A program made the position numbers and the translations under genes. Of a stretch of DNA of 64,000 nt, positions 49,264 to 57,506 are shown piece by piece. Each line of letters opens with the position of its first letter. The first letter of the stretch is position 1. The stretch is from Gammaproteobacteria bacterium HGW-Gammaproteobacteria-11 (GTDB lineage Bacteria; Pseudomonadota; Gammaproteobacteria; Pseudomonadales; Pseudomonadaceae): assembly GCA_002840055.1 (NCBI GenBank), contig PGZJ01000001.1, forward strand, positions 310,001 through 374,000, written 5' to 3'. Under the pieces are notes generated by a model. The model worked only from the letters and a program-made list of their open reading frames with translations, did not search any database and was not told the origin of the DNA.

Positions 49264-50617
49264 GTTGCGCCTCCAGAGCCTGAACCAGCTTGCCATGGAT
49301 ACCGGCAAAGCCGCCATTACTCATGATCACGATACGAGTCCCCGGCTGACTGCGCGTCAGAGCCTGCTGGATTACCGCATCAATTGAACTCAGTACCACA
49401 GCCGGAACCGGGCTGGCTTGCACAACGGCGTCCAGCGACCAGTCCAGCCCCTCTGGCTGATACCAGATCACTTCTGTGGCATCACGCACACTGGCGGGCA
49501 AGGCCGACATATGACTACCCAGGCGCATGGTATTGGAGCGCGGCTCGATAATGGCCAGCAAAGGTGCATCGCCGATTTGCGCTCGCAACCCGGCCAGCGT
49601 GGTCGCGATGGCGGTGGGATGGTGAGCAAAGTCATCGTAGACCTTGATATTGTTGACGTCGGCAATCAGCTCCATGCGCCGTTTGACACTGGCAAAACGC
49701 CCCAGTGCAGCAATACCCTGAGCGGGCGTTACCCCGACATGACGCGCCGCCGCCAGCGCCACCAGGGCATTGGCCACGCTGTGCGCACCGGTTTGCTGCC
49801 ACTCGACTCGGCCCTGCAGTTCGCCACCCAACAGCACATCAAAGCAGGAACCATCTTCAGTCAGCAGACGCGCCTGCCAGTCGCCGTTGTCGCCGGTAGT
49901 TTGGCAAGGCGTCCAGCAGCCCATGCCGAGCACCCGCTGCAAAGCAGCATCAGCCTGCGGATGGATAATCAGCCCGGAACCCGGCACAGTCCGGACCAGA
50001 TGATGAAATTGCCGTTCGATAGCCGCCAGATCAGGGAAAATATCCGCATGATCAAACTCAAGATTGTTCAGAATGGCGGTACGCGGACGGTAATGCACAA
50101 ACTTTGAGCGCTTATCAAAGAAGGCACTGTCGTATTCATCGGCCTCCACCACAAAAAACGGGGTCTCACCCAGCCGCGCTGACAAGCCGAAGTTTTGCGG
50201 CACACCGCCGATCAGAAAGCCCGGCGCCATTCCGGCCGATTCGAGCACCCAGGCCAGCAGGCTGGCGGTGGTGGTTTTGCCGTGGGTGCCCGCCACGGCC
50301 AGGACCCAGCGTCCCTGCAGCACATGGTCGGCCAGCCACTGCGGCCCTGATACATAGGGGATACCCTGATCAAGGACATACTCGACCGCGGGATTGCCGC
50401 GCGACAGCGCGTTGCCAATAACTACCAGGTCCGGCGCAGGTTGCATGTGTTCTGGCTTGTAGCCTTCCATCAGGCCGATACCCTGGGACTCGAGCTGGGT
50501 ACTCATGGGCGGATAGACGTTGGCGTCCGAGCCGGTAACAGTGTGTCCCAGCTCGCGTGCCAGCAATGCCAGTGAGCCCATAAAAGTGCCACAGATACCC
50601 AGAATGTGCAGATGCAT
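49256..50617 (-). CDS. mpl: UDP-N-acetylmuramate:L-alanyl-gamma-D-glutamyl-meso-diaminopimelate ligase Mpl
   Basis: This 453-residue Mur-ligase family enzyme reattaches recycled murein tripeptide to UDP-MurNAc. It opens with MHLHILGICGTFMGSLALLARELGHTVTGSD, has the ATP loop AVAGTHGKTTTASLLAWVL and VVEADEYDSAFFDKRSKFVHYRP, and the ligase C-terminal domain with YDDFAHHPTAI. It is co-directional with ubiX and divergent from the phosphofructokinase gene, 272 bases away. Confidence 0.95.
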   Translation of the reverse strand: MHLHILGICGTFMGSLALLARELGHTVTGSDANVYPPMSTQLESQGIGLMEGYKPEHMQPAPDLVVIGNALSRGNPAVEYVLDQGIPYVSGPQWLADHVLQGRWVLAVAGTHGKTTTASLLAWVLESAGMAPGFLIGGVPQNFGLSARLGETPFFVVEADEYDSAFFDKRSKFVHYRPRTAILNNLEFDHADIFPDLAAIERQFHHLVRTVPGSGLIIHPQADAALQRVLGMGCWTPCQTTGDNGDWQARLLTEDGSCFDVLLGGELQGRVEWQQTGAHSVANALVALAAARHVGVTPAQGIAALGRFASVKRRMELIADVNNIKVYDDFAHHPTAIATTLAGLRAQIGDAPLLAIIEPRSNTMRLGSHMSALPASVRDATEVIWYQPEGLDWSLDAVVQASPVPAVVLSSIDAVIQQALTRSQPGTRIVIMSNGGFAGIHGKLVQALEAQHG

Positions 50618-50889
50618 TCAATGTCCTTGAAGAAACGTACGATCATGACTAACGAGACAAAAGCCGTTAACGGCTTCTGTTGCTCACTGTACCGGGCAAG
50701 CCTGTCAGTTGCGGCCCCGGGAAGCCGCCGCATCAGGCCCACGATACTACACGTCCGCCCAACGGCCATGCAAAGCAGAGATGTTTCGGCTATGATGCGC
50801 GGCATTGGCCACGGGGTTGTTACGCGTTATTTCACAACCACACTGCAGGCAGCATCTCTCCCCTTCAGCTTTGAGAACATGGAGTCATC

Positions 50890-52149
50890 ATGACCATCAA
50901 AAATGCTTTCTACGCCCAGTCCGGTGGCGTGACCGCCGTTATCAATGCCTCTGCTGCCGGGGTGATTGAAACCGCACGCCAGCACCCTGATAAAATCGGC
51001 ACTGTCTACGCCGGGCGTAATGGCATTATTGGCGCCCTGACCGAAGAGCTGATTGATACCAGCCTGGTGTCTGCCGAGGACATTGCCGCCCTGCGCCATA
51101 CGCCCTCTGGCGCCTTTGGCTCCTGTCGCTACAAGCTCAAGAGCCTGGAAGCCAACCGTGCCGAGTATGAGCGCCTGATCGAGGTGTTCAAGGCCCATGA
51201 CATTGGCTACTTTTTCTACAACGGTGGCGGCGACTCGGCCGACACCTGCCTCAAGGTATCGCAGTTGGCGGAAACCATGGGCTACCCGATCCAGGCGATC
51301 CATGTTCCCAAGACCGTAGACAATGATCTGCCCATCACCGACTGCTGCCCGGGCTTTGGCTCGGTAGCCAAGTATGTGGCCACCTCGATCCGCGAAGCCG
51401 GCTTTGATGTCGCCTCCATGGCCGCCACCTCGACCAAGGTGTTCATTCTTGAAGTCATGGGCCGGCATGCCGGCTGGATTACCGCCGCCTGCGGCCTGGC
51501 CAGTGAAGCTGAGGGCCAGCCGCCGCACATTCTGTTGTTCCCTGAAGTGAAATTCGATCAGCCGGCTTTCCTGGCCCGCGTTGAGCATTGCGTGAAAACC
51601 TATGGTTACTGCGTCATCGGCGTTTCCGAGGGGATCAAGAACAGTGACGGCAAGTTCCTATCCGAATCAGGCCTGACCGATGCCTTCGGTCATGCCCAAC
51701 TCGGCGGCGTGGCCCCGACCATTGCCAAGCTGGTCAAGGACGAGCTTGGCTACAAGTATCACTGGGCCGTGGCTGATTACCTGCAACGCGCCGCCCGCCA
51801 CATTGCCTCCAAGGTGGATGTCGAGCAGGCCTACGCCCTGGGCCAGGCTGCGGTTCGTATCGCCCTGGAGGGCAAGAACGCGATCATGCCCGCCATTCGC
51901 CGCCTGGCCGACGAGCCCTACCAATGGGACATCATGGAAGCACCGCTGAAAGACGTGGCCAACGTGGAGAAATTCATGCCTGCGGACTTTATCAGCGCCG
52001 ATGGCTTTCATATTACTGAGGCCTGCCGCCGTTATCTGTCGCCCCTGATCCAGGGCGAAGACCTGCCGCCTTTTCGCAACGGTTTGCCGGACTACGTGCG
52101 CCTCACGCACCAACTGGTGCCGCGCAAGCTGCCGGAATTCAAGATCTGA
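50890..52149 (+). CDS. Pyrophosphate-dependent 6-phosphofructokinase (PFP type)
   Basis: This 419-residue phosphofructokinase has AQSGGVTAVINAS at residues 9-21 and PKTVDNDLP at 140-148 with the catalytic aspartate. GGGDS at 112-116 occupies the phosphoryl-donor position, and MGRHAGW is at 190-196. An Asp in the GGxDS position (rather than the Gly of ATP enzymes) is the mark of PPi-dependent enzymes, so it likely runs F6P + PPi to FBP + Pi reversibly. Length and C-terminus (GYKYHWAVADYLQRAARHIAS) match proteobacterial PFPs. Pyrophosphatase lies 0.8 kb downstream. A strong terminator follows. Confidence 0.88.
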   Translation: MTIKNAFYAQSGGVTAVINASAAGVIETARQHPDKIGTVYAGRNGIIGALTEELIDTSLVSAEDIAALRHTPSGAFGSCRYKLKSLEANRAEYERLIEVFKAHDIGYFFYNGGGDSADTCLKVSQLAETMGYPIQAIHVPKTVDNDLPITDCCPGFGSVAKYVATSIREAGFDVASMAATSTKVFILEVMGRHAGWITAACGLASEAEGQPPHILLFPEVKFDQPAFLARVEHCVKTYGYCVIGVSEGIKNSDGKFLSESGLTDAFGHAQLGGVAPTIAKLVKDELGYKYHWAVADYLQRAARHIASKVDVEQAYALGQAAVRIALEGKNAIMPAIRRLADEPYQWDIMEAPLKDVANVEKFMPADFISADGFHITEACRRYLSPLIQGEDLPPFRNGLPDYVRLTHQLVPRKLPEFKI

Positions 52150-52162
52150 GCCAACAGAACGG

Positions 52163-52190
52163 AAAACCCGCCTTTCAGGCGGGTTTTTTA
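52163..52190 (+). terminator. Rho-independent terminator after phosphofructokinase gene
   Basis: AAAACCCGCC, a five-base loop, then GGCGGGTTTTTT forms a perfect GC-rich stem with an A-tract and T-tract, beginning 14 bases after the stop codon. Confidence 0.93.
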
Positions 52191-52289
52191 TGCGCAGCGA
52201 TTGAAGATTTAAGCCTGCTGGGGCAGGATGATGTTATCTGACCCGAAAAAACCTTCGGGGCATAATCTGACTATTCATGGGGTATCAGT

Positions 52290-52736
52290 ATGCGCATTGT
52301 ACAGGCCGACTTAAGTCGATTGGACGAAGTTACGCCACTGTTTATCAAGTACCGAGAGTTTTATGGGCAACTGCCCAAGCCCGAGGCATCCAGACGTTTT
52401 CTGGAAGACCGTCTGACCCATGAGCAGGCGGTCATTCTGGTCGCCGAAGACGAAGACAGCGGTAAAGTACTGGGCTTCTGCCAGTTTATCCCGAGCTTTT
52501 CCGCCTTGACCCTGTCCCCGAGCTGGGTACTCAAGGGCATCTATGTGATCGAGGAAGCTCGCCGTCAACTGGTAGCCGACAAGCTGATCAACCAGGCCAA
52601 GGTCATGGCCAAGGCCCAGGGCATTCAACGCATGACGGTGATGACCGGAGAAAACAACACCACGGCCCACAGCCTGTACCGCTCACTGGGCTTCTCCGAC
52701 GATGCAGAATTCCACTACTTTGCTCTGAAGCTCTGA
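52290..52736 (+). CDS. GNAT family N-acetyltransferase
   Basis: This 148-residue acetyltransferase has the GNAT fold: an N-terminal MRIVQADLSRLDEVTPLFIKYREFY, a central beta-strand with LVAEDEDSGKVLGFCQF, the acetyl-CoA region VLKGIYVIEEARRQLVADKLINQAKVMAK, and a C-terminal GENNTTAHSLYRSLGF. The usual R/Q-x-x-G-x-G/A loop is altered to R-R-Q-L-V-A. Substrate is unknown. A 3x8-bp tandem repeat spans its stop codon. It lies between two terminated genes and is probably monocistronic. Confidence 0.85.
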   Translation: MRIVQADLSRLDEVTPLFIKYREFYGQLPKPEASRRFLEDRLTHEQAVILVAEDEDSGKVLGFCQFIPSFSALTLSPSWVLKGIYVIEEARRQLVADKLINQAKVMAKAQGIQRMTVMTGENNTTAHSLYRSLGFSDDAEFHYFALKL

Positions 52737-52745
52737 AGCTCTGAA
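52722..52745 (+). repeat. Three 8-bp tandem repeats across the GNAT stop codon
   Basis: The unit GCTCTGAA occurs three times in a row at 52722-52729, 52730-52737 and 52738-52745; the TGA stop (52734-52736) is in the second copy. Loss or gain of a unit would leave the protein end unchanged because the first in-frame TGA is kept. It looks like a replication-slippage relic. Confidence 0.9.
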
Positions 52746-52882
52746 GCCTGCCGCATAGCCAGTAGTAATATTGTGCAAGGGTGCATGGCCAGCCGTGCTC
52801 TTGTCCTGAAAACCCGCTTTGTCTGCCCGGCAGCCCGAAAACGGCTGCCAGGTTACTACGACCATAGTTTTAGCGGTTTTGC

Positions 52883-52911
52883 TTGGTATCCAAGCCCCAA
52901 GCGCCTATAAT
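52883..52911 (+). promoter_or_regulatory. Sigma70-type promoter of ppa
   Basis: TTGGTA (52883-52888), a 17-bp spacer and a perfect TATAAT (52906-52911) lie 39 bases before the ppa ATG, predicting a start near 52918 and a leader of about 30 bases. Confidence 0.8.
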
Positions 52912-52949
52912 CCCGCCCGTTCATTTCACATGCCCGAATCAGGTAACCC

Positions 52950-53477
52950 ATGAGCTACGACCAGATCCCCGCAGGCAAAGACGTTCCTAACGACATTTAT
53001 GTCGCTATCGAAATTCCGGCCAATCATGCGCCCATCAAGTACGAAATCGACAAGGACAGCAACACGCTGTTCGTCGACCGCTTTATGGCTACGCCCATGT
53101 TTTATCCTGCCAACTACGGGTTCATTCCCAACACCCTGGCTGATGATGGCGACCCGCTGGATGTTCTGGTAGTCACACCCCATCCCGTCTCACCCGGCGC
53201 TGTCATTCGTTGCCGCCCGGTTGGCGTTCTGCACATGACCGACGACGGTGGTGGAGATGCGAAGCTGATCGCCGTCCCGCATGACAAGCTGAGCGCACTG
53301 TATCGCGACATCAAGGAATATACCGACTTGCCTGAGTTGCTCATCCAACAGATCCAGCATTTCTTTGAAAACTACAAAGACCTGGAACCTGGCAAATGGG
53401 TCAAGATTGACCGCTGGGGCAACGCTGACGAAGCCCGTGCGGAAATTGTTAAGGCAGTAAACGCTTACCAAAAATAA
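52950..53477 (+). CDS. ppa: Inorganic pyrophosphatase (family I)
   Basis: This 175-residue soluble enzyme hydrolyses pyrophosphate to drive biosynthesis. The signature [10 protein letters not shown] supplies the metal-binding aspartates, with [17 protein letters not shown] at the N-terminus and [20 protein letters not shown] toward the C-terminus. It has its own promoter and terminator. Its closeness to a PPi-using phosphofructokinase is notable, since both draw on the same PPi pool. Confidence 0.96.
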   Translation: MSYDQIPAGKDVPNDIYVAIEIPANHAPIKYEIDKDSNTLFVDRFMATPMFYPANYGFIPNTLADDGDPLDVLVVTPHPVSPGAVIRCRPVGVLHMTDDGGGDAKLIAVPHDKLSALYRDIKEYTDLPELLIQQIQHFFENYKDLEPGKWVKIDRWGNADEARAEIVKAVNAYQK

Positions 53478-53492
53478 GTGTTTTGCCCCCGT

Positions 53493-53521
53493 AAAAGCCG
53501 GCCACAAGCTGGCTTTTTTTA
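53493..53521 (+). terminator. Rho-independent terminator after ppa
   Basis: AAAAGCCGGC, a five-base loop, and GCTGGCTTTTTTT form a stem with one G-U pair and a seven-base T-tract, starting 15 bases after the ppa stop. Confidence 0.88.
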
Positions 53522-53572
53522 TGCCCGCAGTTCACCCTCACTGCTACTACCCTCTGCCAGTCAGTCAAAACC

Positions 53573-54349
53573 ATGAGCGACCGTTACTTCGATCATATGG
53601 GTGCGCACTTCGCGCACAAGATCTACAGCAGCACCAAAGGCAGCATTCGGCTGGCCGTATTGACCCGTGATCTGCAGGAGTGGTTGCCGGCCATTTGTGA
53701 GCATGACCAGTCATTGCGGGTGCTGGATGCAGGCGCCGGACTGGGACACATGAGCGCCTGGCTAGTGCAGCGGGGCCATAGAGTCACCGTCTGCGAACCC
53801 TCTGCCGAGATGCTTGAGGCAGCCCGCCTGCGTCTGGATGGACTGGAATCAAGCTACCCGGTTGAGTACCTGCAATGCGCGCTGCAGGATGTGCCCGCCG
53901 ACAGCCAATACGACCTGATCATCTGTCATGCGGTGCTCGAGTGGCTGGCTGATCCTGCCGCCGCCATCCAGCACCTGAATCATCTGTGCAGGCCAAGTGG
54001 CGCGATTTCATTGGCCTTTTACAACCGTGACGCACTGATTTACAAGAACCTGATCAAGGGTCAGTTCCGCAAGCTGGCCAACAAGCCACTGGCCGGCAGC
54101 CGGCGCAGCCTGACGCCACAGCAGCCACTGGACCCCCGGGACGTTCATGGCTGGATAGCCGAAACCGGTCTGACCTGTCAGGCGCAGAGCGGTATTCGCG
54201 TGTTTTATGACTACATGCCGGCCGAATATCAGTCTCTTGCAACTGAATCACAGATCATCGAGCATGAGCTGCAATACAGTCGTCACCCTGCCTACCGCGG
54301 ACTGGGTCGCTATCTGCACTGCTGGCTCAGGCCAAACCAGGCTGATTAG
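53573..54349 (+). CDS. cmoM: tRNA 5-carboxymethoxyuridine methyltransferase CmoM
   Basis: This 258-residue SAM-dependent enzyme matches E. coli CmoM (SmtA), which methylates cmo5U34 in certain tRNAs. Shared features are the opening SDRYFDHMGAHFAHKIYSSTKGSIRLAVL, the SAM motif VLDAGAGLGHMS, ICHAVLEWLADPAAAI, LAFYNRDALIYKNLI and GIRVFYDYM. The stop overlaps the convergent diguanylate cyclase stop by four bases (TTAG). Confidence 0.9.
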   Translation: MSDRYFDHMGAHFAHKIYSSTKGSIRLAVLTRDLQEWLPAICEHDQSLRVLDAGAGLGHMSAWLVQRGHRVTVCEPSAEMLEAARLRLDGLESSYPVEYLQCALQDVPADSQYDLIICHAVLEWLADPAAAIQHLNHLCRPSGAISLAFYNRDALIYKNLIKGQFRKLANKPLAGSRRSLTPQQPLDPRDVHGWIAETGLTCQAQSGIRVFYDYMPAEYQSLATESQIIEHELQYSRHPAYRGLGRYLHCWLRPNQAD

Positions 54350-55377
54350 CCACGCATCACGCAATCTCGTCCCGCTTGCTTGGCGCAGTACAAGGCCTGA
54401 TCGGCGAGATCAATTAGCTCGCCCCCCTCATCCACGTCATCTGCGTGCATGACAGCCGTGCCCAGACTGATAGTGACCTGCAGACGGTGTTCTTCAATAG
54501 CAACTCGGTCAGAGCGGATCGCCTGACGTATGCGCTCGGCAATCACCGCGAGCTGATCATGAGAACTGACCAGAGCCAGCACCCCGAACTCCTCCCCGCC
54601 AAGCCGAATGGCCAGATCCTGCGGCCGAATGGCGGCACTGAGTCGCTGACCTACTTCGATCAGGACCTCATCACCAACACCATGGCCAAGGTCATCATTG
54701 ATGGCCTTGAAACGATCAAGGTCGGCGTAGATGAAACCAACCAGCAACTCCTCGCGCTGGGCGCTGCGGACATAGCCAGGCAACATCTGCTGCAAGCCTT
54801 CGCGATTCCACAGCTGGGTCAGCGGATCCAGCAGTGCGCGACGACGTGCATCCTTCAGTTCACGCTGCAGCCCCTGCAGGCTCAAGCGCAGTTGCTGGAT
54901 ATTGAACTGGCCGTCAATCAGCCGGGCAAAATCACGCATACTCTGACGCTGCTCATCACTCAACTGCCTCGGACTGCCATCAATCACACAAAAGGTACCC
55001 ACCCGGTAGCCGTCAGGGCCATGCAAGGGAATGCCCGCATAGAAACGGATGTAGGGTTCACCCTGGACCAGCGGATTGTCCCGGAAACGCGGGTCAAGTC
55101 GTGCATCAGGCACCTCCATGATGGCCTCATCCTGGATCGCATGGGCACAAAAGGAAATCTTGCGCGGGGTTTCCGCCAGCGACATGCCGCGCCGCCCCTT
55201 GAACCATTGGCGATCACCGTCGAGCAAGGTAACCAGCACCGTTCTGGCTTGAAACAGACGCTGAGCCAGGCGCAAAAGTGCATCAATTTGGGGGTCAGCC
55301 GGGGTGTCAACAATATTCAGTTGATCGAGATCCCGCTGCCGCGCAACTTCATCCTCGGGGATTGTCGGTTCTTGCAT
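54346..55377 (-). CDS. Diguanylate cyclase with N-terminal GAF domain
   Basis: This 343-residue signalling enzyme makes cyclic di-GMP from GTP. An N-terminal GAF domain (about residues 30-165) senses an unknown cue, and a GGDEF domain (about 185-340) carries the intact active-site motif GGEEF at 260-264. The inhibitory I-site RxxD (RPQD at 251-254) is eight residues ahead, so product feedback is likely. No transmembrane segment is seen, so it is cytosolic. It lies 87 bases downstream of the YciH gene. Confidence 0.93.
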   Translation of the reverse strand: MQEPTIPEDEVARQRDLDQLNIVDTPADPQIDALLRLAQRLFQARTVLVTLLDGDRQWFKGRRGMSLAETPRKISFCAHAIQDEAIMEVPDARLDPRFRDNPLVQGEPYIRFYAGIPLHGPDGYRVGTFCVIDGSPRQLSDEQRQSMRDFARLIDGQFNIQQLRLSLQGLQRELKDARRRALLDPLTQLWNREGLQQMLPGYVRSAQREELLVGFIYADLDRFKAINDDLGHGVGDEVLIEVGQRLSAAIRPQDLAIRLGGEEFGVLALVSSHDQLAVIAERIRQAIRSDRVAIEEHRLQVTISLGTAVMHADDVDEGGELIDLADQALYCAKQAGRDCVMRG

Positions 55378-55464
55378 GATGCACCTTTGATGGGAGGGCC
55401 CGGACCGCCTTACCTAAGCTTAGCCTCAAGCTGCAACAATGCTGACAAAACACGCAAGGTATTA

Positions 55465-55833
55465 TCACCCACCTGCGCGCTTGACCTTGAAACCCTTGCC
55501 GGCAAGCCAGTCACAGATAAATTCGCTTTTGTCACCCTGGATCTCGATGACCCCGTCCTTGATTCCGCCGCCACAGCCGCATCGGGCCTTGAGCTCCTTG
55601 GCCAGGTTCTTGAGATCATCAGCCTTGAGACACAGGCCACTGACCGTAGTCACTGTCTTGCCACCACGGCCCTTGGTCTCACGGCGAACACGGGCGATGC
55701 CATCACCCTCGGGAATGGCTGATTGAGCGCAGTTGCACTCGGCAATCGCCCTACGGCATTGCGGGCAGGTACGCCCACTTTCTGTCGAGTAGACAAGACC
55801 GCCCAGCCCGGCCAGGCCTTTGCTTGATTTCAT
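55465..55833 (-). CDS. yciH: SUI1/eIF1-like translation factor YciH
   Basis: This 122-residue protein has a cysteine-containing N-terminus (TCPQCRRAIAECNC) and a SUI1/eIF1 domain with RRETKGRGGKTVTTVSGL and CGCGGGIKDGVIEIQGD. E. coli YciH discriminates against non-canonical initiation complexes. It follows the Nudix gene by 18 bases. The domain is clear; function in this group is less certain. Confidence 0.93.
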   Translation of the reverse strand: MKSSKGLAGLGGLVYSTESGRTCPQCRRAIAECNCAQSAIPEGDGIARVRRETKGRGGKTVTTVSGLCLKADDLKNLAKELKARCGCGGGIKDGVIEIQGDKSEFICDWLAGKGFKVKRAGG

Positions 55834-55851
55834 CCTGCTCTGATTCCCCCG

Positions 55852-56376
55852 TTAAAGCCCCGCAAGACGCGACATGGCTTGCAGAGAATCAGGGGTATAG
55901 CACTCCCCCTGCCGCTGCCAGGGTAGCTTCGGATCGATCCAGCGCACCGCCAGCACCTCTTCTGGCTGCATGCGTATCGGCCCATCCCAGCAACAACTGA
56001 AAACCCCGCCCCATAGCTTGCTTTCAGGCGATTGGTAATAGAAACGTCCATGCGAGCGTAACTGAACATGGGCAATACCCAGCTCTTCTTCCAGCTCGCG
56101 CTCTGCACCCTGTCGGTAGCTTTCACCTGCGCCTACCAGACCACCGGCAGCCAGATCCCAGTATCCGGGATACAACCTTTTGTGCTCGGTGCGGCGGTGC
56201 ATGCATAACAACCCGCTGCTATTGAAGACAAAGATATAGGTGCAGCGGGTGATCAAGCCCTCACGCTGCACCTGTTCACGATTGACGACACCCAGCGGAT
56301 TATCCCACTCATCAACTTGGATCACCTGCTCACGGGCGGAAGCAGCGAGGTAATCAGCAATCGACTGCGCATCCAA
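55852..56376 (-). CDS. Nudix hydrolase, YfcD-like
   Basis: This 174-residue protein contains a complete Nudix box GX5EX7REUXEEXGU in GLVGAGESYRQGAERELEEELGI and resembles E. coli YfcD, with RRTEHKRLYPGYWDLAAGG and YTPDSLQAM. It hydrolyses a nucleoside diphosphate derivative of unknown identity. The frame starts with TTG 56376, two bases after the DUF2333 stop and with an AAGG site; no better in-frame ATG is nearby. It is coupled to the DUF2333 gene. Confidence 0.88.
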   Translation of the reverse strand: MDAQSIADYLAASAREQVIQVDEWDNPLGVVNREQVQREGLITRCTYIFVFNSSGLLCMHRRTEHKRLYPGYWDLAAGGLVGAGESYRQGAERELEEELGIAHVQLRSHGRFYYQSPESKLWGGVFSCCWDGPIRMQPEEVLAVRWIDPKLPWQRQGECYTPDSLQAMSRLAGL

Positions 56377-56378
56377 GA

Positions 56379-57365
56379 TCAGCCTTGCTCCAGCAGACGG
56401 CGCAGATCGATCAGTGCCGCATTGGCCCGCGACAGATAATTGGCCATGACCAGCGAGTGATTGGCCAGCAGGCCAAAACCACTGCCGTTCAGCACCATGG
56501 GACTCCAGAGAGGCTCCTGTGTCGCTTCAAGCTCACGGATGATCTGTTGCAGGCTGGCCTGGGCGTTCTTCTTGACAATGACATCGGCAAAATCGACCTC
56601 TACGGCTCGCAGCAGGTGCACCAGCGCCCAGGCTGTGCCACGCGCCTCATAGAACACATCATCGATTTCCAGCCAGGGTGTTTGTTCACGGGGGCGGCTG
56701 CCATCCGTTACCGGCGCCTGATCAACACTGGCTGACAAGCGTTGGGACAAGGAACCCATGCGCGTGCTGACATCGCCCATCCAACTGGCCAGATTGTCGG
56801 CACGCGGATAAAAATCGGCCTCACCTTGCTGCAGTCGCACGGTGTAGCTGTCCAACGCCTTCAAACCGTCACGATACTCACTTTCGCTGGCCGGCATGGC
56901 CCAACTGTCATTATCGAAATGAAAGCGCGGCTCGGCACGGGCGAGATCACGATCTTCAGCCGATTGCGACTGCGAACGCGCCATATCTCGCCGCATGGCC
57001 CGGGTCATGTCACGCACCTGGACCAGTACACCAAACTCCCAGGCAGGCATGTTGTCCAGCCAGACACCGGGAGGAGCAATATCATTACTCAAAAAGCCAC
57101 CGGGCTTGTCCAGCAGCGTTGTCATCAGGCGGCTCAGGGTCTGGGCCGTCAGCTCACCATTGACACTTTGGCTGGACGGCGTCTGCACGCCAAGTGGCTC
57201 AAGCCCGGGCTCACGACTCCAGTACCAGCCCAGCAACAAACAGAACAGGATATACAGCACGAAAAGCGCGGCAAGCACCTTGCCGAGCACAGACCGGCCA
57301 CCTGCGCCACCCGCAGCCCGATAGGGCGCGCGGCCTTCACCCAGTGACCATTTGCCAAGTTTCAT
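56379..57365 (-). CDS. DUF2333 family membrane-anchored protein
   Basis: This 328-residue protein has a cytosolic basic N-terminus, one membrane helix (VLAALFVLYILFCLLLGWYW, about residues 30-50) and a periplasmic helical domain with GGFLSNDIAPPGVWLDNMPAWEFGVLVQVRD, which identifies DUF2333. Function is unknown. It is the first gene of a minus-strand operon running to the diguanylate cyclase and is divergent from dsbD, 141 bases away. Confidence 0.9.
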   Translation of the reverse strand: MKLGKWSLGEGRAPYRAAGGAGGRSVLGKVLAALFVLYILFCLLLGWYWSREPGLEPLGVQTPSSQSVNGELTAQTLSRLMTTLLDKPGGFLSNDIAPPGVWLDNMPAWEFGVLVQVRDMTRAMRRDMARSQSQSAEDRDLARAEPRFHFDNDSWAMPASESEYRDGLKALDSYTVRLQQGEADFYPRADNLASWMGDVSTRMGSLSQRLSASVDQAPVTDGSRPREQTPWLEIDDVFYEARGTAWALVHLLRAVEVDFADVIVKKNAQASLQQIIRELEATQEPLWSPMVLNGSGFGLLANHSLVMANYLSRANAALIDLRRLLEQG

Positions 57366-57506
57366 TGCCAGATCTCCTTAACCAAGTGTTCCTAGAGCAT
57401 ACCATCTAATAACCAGGGCATCCCTGTATGGCGGTTAAAGGATTGAGACAGAATGCCACTCGGCATTCGGGGGCACAGGGTTTATGATGGCAGCCACTGA
57501 GCAACC

